Assembly (NCBI GenBank): GCA_016932995.1
Contig: JAFGBU010000027.1
Coordinates: forward strand, 1 to 48,255
Direction of reading: 5' to 3'
Length of the DNA stretch: 48,255 nt
DNA from: Desulfovibrionaceae bacterium
GTDB lineage: Bacteria > Desulfobacterota > Desulfovibrionia > Desulfovibrionales > Desulfovibrionaceae
A model generated the notes under the pieces. It worked only from the letters and a program-made list of their open reading frames with translations. It had not been told where the DNA came from and did not search any database. The stretch's first letter is position 1. The number at the start of each line of letters is the position of its first letter. Shown here piece by piece: positions 16,911 to 23,724 of the stretch. The position numbers and the translations under genes are program-made.

Positions 16911-17336
16911 ATGACGACAAGCAACGATAACAACAGCGAATTGATCCTCATCGTCGACGATGAAGTGGACATATGCTGGTCGCTTGAATATATACTGAAT
17001 AAGAACAATTTTTGTACGGCCATAGCCACCAGTGCCCGCGACGCTTTGCTGACCCTGCGCAAGCAGCGCTTCCATCTTGTCTTCATCGACGCCAAACTTC
17101 CGGATATAGACGGCCTGGAGCTGGCCAGGCAGATCCGCCTTATTGATCCGCACATCAGCATCGTGATGGTTTCCGGGTATTTTTACGAGGACGACGTTTT
17201 GGTGCAGCAAGCCATCGGCCAAGGCCTGATCAGCGCGTTCATCAGCAAACCGTTCCTCCAGGAGGAAATCGTCAGGGTGCTCGACAGCCCGTTTAAAAAA
17301 GCGTCATCTGTATTCATGAACAAAGCGCAAAGCTAA
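16911..17336 (+). CDS. gvrC: Stand-alone receiver-domain response regulator (GvrC-like)
   Basis: The 141-aa product is a single receiver domain: acidic pocket VDDEVD, phospho-acceptor Asp60 in LVFIDAKLPDIDGLE, Ser in VMVSGYF, and Lys in AFISKPFLQEE. A short tail without an output domain follows. It is 6 bp downstream of gvrB and almost certainly its partner; it could relay or compete for phosphate with the gvrA receiver. As GvrC does in the Serratia cluster, it closes the gvp region. Confidence 0.85.
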   Translation: MTTSNDNNSELILIVDDEVDICWSLEYILNKNNFCTAIATSARDALLTLRKQRFHLVFIDAKLPDIDGLELARQIRLIDPHISIVMVSGYFYEDDVLVQQAIGQGLISAFISKPFLQEEIVRVLDSPFKKASSVFMNKAQS

Positions 17337-17677
17337 AGGCGTATTGCATGCCAGCGTGCCGTGGGCCGAGGCAAAGGGTTGGTTCGCCTTGTCGGCGGGA
17401 GCACTTCAAGACCGGCTAGTTCTGCAATTCGCCTCCCTCATTCGCTGCAAGAGAAGGTTTAGGGACTACCCCCGCGCGGGCGGGGAAGCCTTCCCCCCGC
17501 CCTGATAGAGAGGGGATTGAAATCCCGCAAAGGCCATGCCCGTCCCTGCCGGGCCGGCGAATTTGGCGGCATGGCCTTTGCGGACCGCAAACCAACGCGA
17601 CCGATCAGACGGCCCGGCTTGAGATTGCCATTCGTTTCGGCTAGATATGCAACGCCAAAACAAAAGCCGGAGAAACC
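17337..17677. other. Gene-free gap with two hairpins after gvrC
   Basis: No credible gene in 341 bp. An imperfect GC-rich hairpin occupies 17,478-17,502. A perfect 16-bp inverted repeat lies at 17,525-17,540 and 17,568-17,583 with a 27-nt spacer, its arms carrying gcaaaggccatgcc. They could end the gvr transcript or mark a recombination edge, because downstream DNA is mobile-element debris. The phrase ggggattgaaat resembles a CRISPR repeat end, but there is no second copy. Confidence 0.55.
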
Positions 17678-18372
17678 ATGGCCATCGCCCATCAGCTCAA
17701 AGACATCCTCGCCGACCTGAACATCCTCCCCCGGCGTCTCTCATTGCGCACCCCGGGCGTTCAGGCCACGGTTCCCATGCTGCGCGGGGTCTTCGGCGCG
17801 GCCCTGCACGACCTCGAACCGGACGCCTACGCCGAGGTCTTCATCGGCCTGGGCGGTCATGCGCACATCGCCGCCGTCCGCAACGTGCGGGAACTCATGC
17901 GCGTGGCCGTGCCGGAAGAACCGGTCGCAGACAAGAAAGATCAGGAAGGTGTGGACAGCGTTCAGCGGTTTTACGCCCCCATGCGATATGGGGACGCAGT
18001 GTATACCGTGTCGATGCTGGTGAAGAATTACAGAGGGAGCGTTTTTTTGAGGCCGAGGAAGTCCGTAAGCTCTACGATCTCCAGGTGGAAAAAGAGATGC
18101 CCGCTGATTCTCGCCAAGATGTCCGGCCGCCGGGGCAGAGGTCTTGGCTCAACGGGCACCGCAAAATTACCCTAAGGCGAATGCTCGAAGGCGTCAATGG
18201 GAGTGAAGGCGAAACTCTGTTTCAGACCGGCCCTGTGCTTGAAGTGCGTGGGGACGAGCTCGGCTCGGGCCTGTCTCTGAAAAAACTCCGTGACGCAGCA
18301 AAGCAAAAAGCCCCGGCTGCGGCCGAGGCTTCTTTGGACACCGCTCACGGGGCTACCCGGGGTTCGGGCTAG
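17678..18372 (+). pseudogene. Chimeric phage-type polyvalent protein remnant (PBECR-like)
   Basis: The first 65 or so residues (LRTPGVQATVPMLRGVFGAA then LHDLEP) carry an LRGxxGxAL phrase faintly like RAMP/Cas6 N-termini. Then comes a different module, DKKDQEGVDSVQRFYAPMRY followed by GDAVYTVSMLVKNY, resembling PBECR-type nuclease domains of phage polyvalent proteins. At about 18,025-18,045 the frame breaks: the first frame ends at 18,175, while the neighbouring one continues ERFFEAEEVRKLYDLQVEKE and KITLRRMLEGVN to a TAG at 18,370-18,372. The pieces suggest a deletion fusion plus a frameshift. An A/T-flanked stem-loop lies at 18,308-18,331. Confidence 0.5.
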
Positions 18373-18423
18373 CTTGCCGGCAACAAAGCAAAGAGCGGTA
18401 TCCGTAAAAACAACTTAGACATC

Positions 18424-18502
18424 TTCGCCGATGGAGTCAACATCGGCCTGCGCGAACCTGGACACACCTTCCACCAGGCCGGGCCCGGACCCAAGGGCGC
18501 GG
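18424..18502 (+). repeat. 79-bp direct repeat, copy 1
   Basis: This segment recurs at 18,638-18,716 with 3 mismatches, 214 bp downstream. It encodes FADGVNIGLREPGHTFHQAG in the frame of the polyvalent-protein relic. The duplication and the unrelated 135 bp between copies indicate insertion or slippage within the relic. Confidence 0.9.
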
Positions 18503-18513
18503 GGAGTTGGCAT

Positions 18514-18540
18514 CAAAAGAAACCCCGGCCGGAGCCGGGG
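18514..18540 (-). terminator. Rho-independent terminator on the reverse strand
   Basis: On the reverse strand, ccccggc-tccg-gccgggg is followed at once by tttctttt. It has no reverse-strand gene to serve here, so it was probably left behind by a lost gene between the two 79-bp repeats. Confidence 0.55.
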
Positions 18541-18619
18541 ATTCTGGGGCGTCGCCTCTGGCATTGACCGGCAAGGCCGGTTCAAAAATCCCCCGTACAA
18601 TCGGGCTGGGCGACACCAC

Positions 18620-19488
18620 AGAAATTGTATAGACCTTTTCGCCGACGGTGTCAACATCGGGCTGCGCGAACCTGGACACACCTTCCACCAGGCCGGGCCC
18701 GGACCCAAGGGCGCGGTCCAGTTCCTGGACGACGGCCGGGCCATGTTGCGCCTGTTCGAGACCGGGGACGTAACCACCGTCATCCACGAGACCGGGCATA
18801 TCCTGCGCCGGCAGCTGGGCGAGCGCGACCTGGCCGTGATCGAGGCCTGGGCCGCCTACCACGAGCTGGCCGAGCCGGTGGCCGTGTTTGATTCCGCGAC
18901 CATGGCCAACAGCTTCGTGGTGCCGACCGGTGCTTTTGACGCGCAGGGCCGGCCGATCCTGGCGGCCGTGCATCTGGCAGTGCGGCACGGGCGGCTTGAG
19001 GTCAACGAGATCGCAAGCGTCTACGGGCGTGAGAACGCTTCGGCGTGGTTGCGGCAGCAGATTGACGCGCGACGGGTGCTCTATCTGGATAAAAAGAAGG
19101 CCGCCGAGGTGCAGAGATCCGGCAGGCTCCAATCGCCAAGGGAGATGCACCGCGGCGGTAAAAAAAAATAGTCACCGAGGCCGACGTTGTCAAGCCCGTC
19201 ACGCCCGAGGACCTGGCGGAGAGCGGACCCCGCTTCGCCCGGGCCGTGGACGAGGCCGCCGAGGTCGAACAGGCCAAGGGCGAGGACCCGGCCGCCGAGA
19301 TCGAGGCCGAGCGCACCTTCTGCAACCAGATCCACGAGGCCCGGGACCTGGCCGTGCACCAAGTGGGATTGAGGGCCATGGCCCTACAGAGGGAGGTCCA
19401 GCATTTGGCCGAGGAACGATGGCGGATAGGCGGCCTTTGCAAGCCGCTTATCCATAGCTTGTCCACGATGGGGATGTGGGTGGTGTAA
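18620..19488 (+). pseudogene. Polyvalent-protein remnant with zincin and PBECR-like segments
   Basis: From the second 79-bp repeat the frame reads VQFLDDGRAMLRLFETGDVT, then TTVIHETGHILRRQLGERDL, an HExxH zinc-peptidase motif as in phage polyvalent proteins. It moves abruptly to SFVVPTGAFDAQGRPILAAV and LEVNEIASVYGRENASAWLR, resembling a PBECR-type nuclease domain. That frame ends TAG at 19,171 after a nine-A run. The next frame continues VTEADVVKPVTPEDLAESGP and EAERTFCNQIHEARDLAVHQ to TAA at 19,488. I read it as one decayed multi-domain gene of phage or conjugative origin, with an internal deletion and a homopolymer frameshift. Confidence 0.6.
18638..18716 (+). repeat. 79-bp direct repeat, copy 2
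   Basis: Second copy of the repeat at 18,424-18,502. This copy is continuous with the HETGH-containing frame and so is probably the original. Confidence 0.9.
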
Positions 19489-19490
19489 CT

Positions 19491-19530
19491 ATTGGCGCGG
19501 CATGGAGGATTCGAACCCCCGACCGTCGGC
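19491..19530. repeat. attL: 40-bp duplicate of the tRNA-Arg 3' end
   Basis: It is identical over 40 bp to 22,046-22,085, which covers the acceptor stem, T arm and part of the anticodon stem of tRNA-Arg on the reverse strand. A second 3' end of the tRNA without its 5' half is the classical footprint of tyrosine-recombinase integration into a tRNA gene. This copy marks the distal end of the integrated element. Identity stops exactly at the anticodon stem-loop. Confidence 0.93.
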
Positions 19531-19559
19531 AGAAGACATTTGGTGTATCGTATCCCGAG

Positions 19560-19585
19560 ATTACCCGCGATTACCTGATGTTACC
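19560..19585 (+). promoter_or_regulatory. Three TTACC motifs phased at 10 bp inside attL
   Basis: ATTACC at 19,560, ATTACC at 19,570 and GTTACC at 19,580 are exactly 10 bp apart, so they lie on one face of the helix, 30 bp inside the att repeat. Such spacing suits integrase arm-type or excisionase sites, but that role is inferred. Confidence 0.4.
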
Positions 19586-19755
19586 TTTCTTGCCTAAAAA
19601 ATGAAGTTTTTTGGGTCTAAACTCAAATGGTTTTTCTCTAGTTTTGGTCAAGCGATTTCGAAAAATTTGTTTTGGCGGTCAGGTTCGTTAACTAGTGGTC
19701 GTTTGAGGAGGGTTGAGAAGGTTTATAAAGACATTTGCTTCATCGAAGAAGAGAG

Positions 19756-19786
19756 TTGACTGTCATGTTTTATGCGGTTATATAAT
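19756..19786 (+). promoter_or_regulatory. Sigma-70 promoter of the NACHT-like gene
   Basis: TTGACT at 19,756-19,761 is followed by TATATA at 19,779 (17-bp spacer), overlapping a perfect TATAAT at 19,781-19,786. It is the only promoter-like pair I see in the element, pointing at the single gene and leaving a leader of roughly 95 nt. Confidence 0.6.
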
Positions 19787-19887
19787 CTTTTAACTAATTC
19801 AGTCGAGAGGAAATTTCTCGTTTTAGATAACGTTGGATCATTGAACTCCACCAACAGCCTAAACCTTCAAAGTTAACAAGGTACGAC

Positions 19888-21990
19888 ATGGATTACTACG
19901 GATTAAAATCTATTATATCTTCGCAGAAGCAGCAAGTCATGCTTAGAAAAAATACGGATTCCTTTTTTGTGCCCACAGAACGGCAGCCGACCTATGTTGA
20001 GCCAAAATTCTCGAAGGTTGAGTTCCCTGTAGAAAAACCAGCCGTCATCTTGATTTCCGCCGTTGGGGCTTCCGGCAAGACGGCCACAGCCCAAGCCTTG
20101 TCCAAGGACACGGACATCCCGATTTTGGATTTGGCCAAGCACAAGCCCGTTGGCGATAGCACCCTCTCCGGAATTCTGATTGACCATTATCCTGACAATA
20201 CGACAGACATCCTAATGGGGCTGGCTAAGGGTGAATGCGGTATCATCATCGACGGGATTGATGAGGGCAGGAATAAAGTAACCGAAGAAGCTTTCGAAGC
20301 CTTTTTGGATGATGTGGTCAAGCGCACCAAAGACGCGCAATATAATTCCATCGTTATACTTGGAAGAAGTGAAACCCTCATTAATACCTGGTGCTATCTT
20401 AAAGACCAGAATGCAAATGTAGGCTTATTAAAGATCAATACTTTTGATATAGATCAAGCAAAAAGATATATTGATATTCATGTTGCTGAATTTAAGTCAG
20501 TTCAAGAAACTATTTATAAAGAAGTAAGGGATGATATTTTAGAAAAACTTGGAGCCGCATTCAAAGTTGATGAAAAAGATAAAGATGCTTTTATTGCATT
20601 CCTTGGCTATCCACCTGTTCTAAATGCAATCTCAACATTGTTATGTGAGGAAAAGAACTATCACCGTCTCCGCAAGGAGTTAAACAGTGGAGACGGGGAA
20701 AATTTGGAAGTCAATCTTCTCATTAGCATCGGTGACTATCTTCTTGATCGCGAGCAAAAAGAAAAGGCCAAACCAAATCCCATCAACGAAATAGCGGACA
20801 ATGTAGGGGGCCAGGAAGGCAATTATCTCAAAGAGAATCTCTACAATCGGCAAGAGCAGTGTGCGCGTATTCTCGCGTTGACACTTGGTTCTAATTTAAA
20901 GCGTAAGTTAATTAACGATCCAGGTATCAATCAAGCATATGAAAATAAAATCAAAATATTATGCTCCGAGCATCCTTTTTTACAAGAAAAAAAATTACGG
21001 AATCCTGTTTTTGAAGCAATCTCTTTGGCAAGATGCGCTCTTAGCGAAATAGATGAGTACCGGGAATTAGCTTTCACATATTCCATGCGTATTAAGCCGA
21101 CATATCATTTGTTATACATTGTCGATGCTCTTTCTTCTGATAGAAAAGTCGATTTTTATTTTTTCAACATGCTTATGCAGTCGTGTACAGATTTTATTGG
21201 AATAAAATCGTCTATTTCAATCGATGTTGAAGGGGATTTGTGGGATGATGAAAATATAAAAAAAGGAAGTATGCTTACACTTTCAATTTATCTAGATAAT
21301 GATTATCAAAAACGAACTTTTATTTTCAATTCTTCAGATGAGATAAATGAATCGGCCCAGTTCGGTCCAAATTTTATAAATACTAGAATGGCATTACCAT
21401 GCGATATTGCCATGGTTGGAATAAATACAATACATATTTATGGAGAATGCTTAATATCAGCAAAAAATGTTGAGGTTAGATCGCCAGAGATTTTTGTATC
21501 TCGTCTTCCCCAATTGCATAAGAATGGGATGCCTTCACAAGCAAGTCTTACAGTTGATGCAAAAGATGTATTTGGTCATGTTGATATTATTTCTCCAAAT
21601 GACGCATTAGTTGAAGTTATATGTTCTAGTCACAAACTTGACTATCCTTTATCAAAGCATGCAAAGACAATACAAAGGTCAATCCTACGCCCAGATATTC
21701 AAAAAAAGTACAATATACTTAGAAGAATACTTATCGTTTTTAGATCGCATTCTAGGGGTGGCTTGGCAAGATACAAAGGAAAAATAGAACATAGGCGTAT
21801 TTTAAAGAATGATGGGAAAGCAGTACTGGAGGCGTTGTGTAGGGATGGCATATTAACGCATGACACCAATTTCTACTACATTCAGCCACAGGTCCTTTCC
21901 GAAAGACTGGGTATAAATTGGGATGATCTAAAGCAAAAGAAGTCTTCTCCACAGCTTGAGGAGTACCTTTCTAATATAAACCCAGTGTAA
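19888..21990 (+). CDS. NACHT/STAND-like P-loop NTPase, candidate defence protein
   Basis: The 700-aa product is AT-rich coded, unlike every neighbour. Walker A AVGASGKT lies at residues 58-65. Walker B is IIIDGIDE at 119-126; hhhhDGhDE is the NACHT/STAND form. SIVILGRSE at about 154-162 fits the sensor strand (NACHT proteins have TSRP-like here). Helical segments follow to about 420. A beta-rich region covers about 430-560, and a winged-helix-like end about 635-690 (GKAVLEALCRDGILTHD). No signal peptide or membrane segment. The upstream site is weak (caagg). It is the only gene between the att repeats. NACHT-type proteins include single-gene phage defences; that role here is inference. A non-defence regulatory STAND ATPase is possible. 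Confidence 0.65.
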   Translation: MDYYGLKSIISSQKQQVMLRKNTDSFFVPTERQPTYVEPKFSKVEFPVEKPAVILISAVGASGKTATAQALSKDTDIPILDLAKHKPVGDSTLSGILIDHYPDNTTDILMGLAKGECGIIIDGIDEGRNKVTEEAFEAFLDDVVKRTKDAQYNSIVILGRSETLINTWCYLKDQNANVGLLKINTFDIDQAKRYIDIHVAEFKSVQETIYKEVRDDILEKLGAAFKVDEKDKDAFIAFLGYPPVLNAISTLLCEEKNYHRLRKELNSGDGENLEVNLLISIGDYLLDREQKEKAKPNPINEIADNVGGQEGNYLKENLYNRQEQCARILALTLGSNLKRKLINDPGINQAYENKIKILCSEHPFLQEKKLRNPVFEAISLARCALSEIDEYRELAFTYSMRIKPTYHLLYIVDALSSDRKVDFYFFNMLMQSCTDFIGIKSSISIDVEGDLWDDENIKKGSMLTLSIYLDNDYQKRTFIFNSSDEINESAQFGPNFINTRMALPCDIAMVGINTIHIYGECLISAKNVEVRSPEIFVSRLPQLHKNGMPSQASLTVDAKDVFGHVDIISPNDALVEVICSSHKLDYPLSKHAKTIQRSILRPDIQKKYNILRRILIVFRSHSRGGLARYKGKIEHRRILKNDGKAVLEALCRDGILTHDTNFYYIQPQVLSERLGINWDDLKQKKSSPQLEEYLSNINPV

Positions 21991-22007
21991 ACAAGAGCAC
22001 ATAAGTA

Positions 22008-22041
22008 GAGAAGCCACCTTCATCCCTGAAGGTGGCTTCTC
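22008..22041. terminator. 15-bp stem-loop between the NTPase gene and attR
   Basis: Perfect 15-bp arms (22,008-22,022 and 22,027-22,041) around a tccc loop, 18 bp after the NTPase stop and 4 bp before the att repeat. It can end the NTPase transcript and, read the other way, the tRNA-Arg transcript, insulating the two. Confidence 0.75.
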
Positions 22042-22045
22042 GAAA

Positions 22046-22085
22046 ATTGGCGCGGCATGGAGGATTCGAACCCCCGACCGTCGGC
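22046..22085. repeat. attR: 40-bp repeat within tRNA-Arg
   Basis: Partner of 19,491-19,530. It contains the 3' 38 nt of the functional tRNA, so the incoming element rebuilt an intact tRNA gene. The distance between repeats gives an excised circle of 2,555 bp. Confidence 0.93.
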
Positions 22086-22124
22086 TTAGAAGGCCGATGC
22101 TCTATCCTACTGAGCTAATGCCGC
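22048..22124 (-). tRNA. tRNA-Arg (anticodon TCT)
   Basis: On the reverse strand a full 77-nt cloverleaf folds. The acceptor pair is GCGGCAT/ATGCCGC with discriminator G and an encoded CCA. The D arm is GCTC/GAGC; the anticodon stem TCGGC/GCCGA holds loop CTTCTAA (TCT); the T arm is GGGGG/CCTCC around TTCGAAT. It reads AGA codons, which are rare in this GC-rich genome but more likely in AT-rich mobile DNA. It is the integration target of the element on its 3' side. Confidence 0.96.
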
Positions 22125-22139
22125 GCGCAGGTGGACTCC

Positions 22140-22168
22140 TAACTAATCAAGCCCGCCCCGCCGGTCAA
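22140..22168 (-). promoter_or_regulatory. Putative tRNA-Arg promoter
   Basis: Reverse strand TTGACC (22,163-22,168) with a 17-bp spacer to TAGTTA (22,140-22,145), placing the start a few bases before the mature 5' end. The -10 is weak. The tRNA-His gene has the same TTGACC -35. Confidence 0.4.
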
Positions 22169-22391
22169 GAAAAACGCTCGTTGCCTTGAGGGCCCTTCAA
22201 CCCGACAATCCCCGCGCCCGCCAGAAAGTGTTTTACCTCTGGTTTCTTTTTCAATAACATTTAAACTTAGAAAGAAAAAAGTCCCAAAGATGCCGCCTTC
22301 TTTGAGGCCCTGGGCCGCGGCAGGGTCTTGCGCCTCCCCGGAGGTCCCCGGCCGCACCGTTTGAAAAAGACCGCTGACAGGATGGGACGCC

Positions 22392-23660
22392 GTGAAATCC
22401 ATACTCCTTGTCGAGGACAGCAAGTTCTTCGCCTCCATGGTCCTCAGGCGCATCTACCAGGAGATGGACGTCAACGTGGAGTGGGCCGAGACCTACGCCG
22501 ACGCGGTCAGGCTCATGGACCGGCGGCCGGACGACTTCTTCATCTCGCTTTTGGACCTCACCCTTCCGGACGCGCCGAGCGGCGAGATCGTGGACTACGC
22601 CGTGGCCAAGGGCATACCCGTGGTCGTGTTCACCTCCAACCTGGACGACGACATCAGGGAGGGCATCCTGTCCAAGAACGTGGTCGACTACGTGCTCAAG
22701 GAGAACACCGCCAGCCTGGACGCGGTCATCGCGAACATCAAGAGGATACACGGAAACAGCGGGATCAAGATTCTGGTCGTGGACGACTCGACCACCTCGC
22801 GCAAGTACGTGGCCGACCTGCTCCGGGTCCAGAAGTACGACATCCTGGAGGCCAAGAACGGCTTGGAGGCCCTGGATGTCCTCGAGGCCAACCCGGACCT
22901 GAAGATGCTCATCACCGACTACAACATGCCGGAGATGGACGGCTTCAGCCTCATTCGGGAGGTCAGGAAGAGACATTCCCGGGAGCGCCTGGCGATCATC
23001 GGGCTCTCGGCCTACGGCAACAACATCCTCTCGGCCCGGTTCATCAAGAACGGGGCCAACGACTTCATCAACAAGCCCTTTCTCAGCGAGGAGTTCTACT
23101 GCCGGGTGCAGCAGAACATCGAGATGCTCGAGTACATCGACAAGATCAGGGACGTGGCCATCAAGGACTACCTGACCGGGCTCTACAACCGGAGGTATTT
23201 CTTCGAGACCGCCAGGAAGACGCACGCCGAGTCCAGGCGTCAGGGCTTCGAGCTCGGCATCGCCATGATCGATCTGGACGACTTCAAGCAGATAAACGAC
23301 ACCTACGGCCACGACCTGGGCGACAAGGTGCTCGCCCGGGTGGCCGGCCTGCTCAAGGCGCGCTTCAGGGAGTCGGACATCGTGGCCAGGCTGGGCGGCG
23401 AGGAGTTCTGCGTCCTGACCGCGTACATGGACCGGGACAGGGCCTTTGCGGTTTTTGACGCACTCCGGGCCGAGATCGAGGCCCTGGAGATAAGGACGCC
23501 GGACAACGACCTGGCCCGGGTCACGGTGAGCATCGGCCTGTGCCTGGACAGGCTGGGCTCGATCGACGAGATGGTCAACAGGGCCGACGAGCTGCTCTAC
23601 TCGGTCAAGCGCACCGGCAAGAACAAGGTCTACGTCTGCGCGGCCCCCGCCGTCCATTGA
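22392..23660 (+). CDS. REC-REC-GGDEF diguanylate cyclase
   Basis: The 422-aa product has two receiver domains (1-120 with Asp55 in SLLDLTLPD; about 125-245 with LVVDDSTTS and LITDYNMPEMDG, plus NKPF). The GGDEF domain covers about 255-422 (DYLTGLYNRRYFF, active-site RLGGEEF about 335). RESD five residues before GGEEF is a canonical RxxD inhibitory site, so feedback by c-di-GMP is expected. The layout is PleD-like. It starts with GTG after an aggatggg site. It is the first gene right of the tRNA-Arg island. The 267-bp gap upstream has the tRNA promoter and otherwise only AT-rich and GC-rich patches I cannot assign. Confidence 0.92.
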   Translation: MKSILLVEDSKFFASMVLRRIYQEMDVNVEWAETYADAVRLMDRRPDDFFISLLDLTLPDAPSGEIVDYAVAKGIPVVVFTSNLDDDIREGILSKNVVDYVLKENTASLDAVIANIKRIHGNSGIKILVVDDSTTSRKYVADLLRVQKYDILEAKNGLEALDVLEANPDLKMLITDYNMPEMDGFSLIREVRKRHSRERLAIIGLSAYGNNILSARFIKNGANDFINKPFLSEEFYCRVQQNIEMLEYIDKIRDVAIKDYLTGLYNRRYFFETARKTHAESRRQGFELGIAMIDLDDFKQINDTYGHDLGDKVLARVAGLLKARFRESDIVARLGGEEFCVLTAYMDRDRAFAVFDALRAEIEALEIRTPDNDLARVTVSIGLCLDRLGSIDEMVNRADELLYSVKRTGKNKVYVCAAPAVH

Positions 23661-23724
23661 CTGACGCCCGCGCTCCTGCCAAAGGGAGGTCTGGCCGGGG
23701 GGGGTCCCGGCCGGGGAGCCCTGA

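Larger units (their letters stand above)
19531..19887. other. AT-rich leader of the integrated element
   Basis: No gene in 357 bp. It contains the phased TTACC motifs (19,560-19,585) and a sigma-70 promoter (19,756-19,786) described separately. The region is notably AT-rich next to the GC-rich relics on its left, supporting a boundary at attL. Confidence 0.7.

Noticed and set aside
1-17336. Sigma-54 promoters for the gvp genes
   Set aside because: I looked in the main gaps for GG-N10-GC elements and found only poorly spaced candidates; the gvpA promoter is outside the window.
17461-17545. CRISPR-like repeat (ggggattgaaat and a cccccgcgcgggcgggg palindrome)
   Set aside because: Each occurs once; no regularly spaced second copy, spacer series or cas gene.
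17678-17875. Cas6/RAMP N-terminus
   Set aside because: Only the short LRGxxGxAL phrase fits. The rest of the frame belongs to another module, so I describe it as a faint resemblance.
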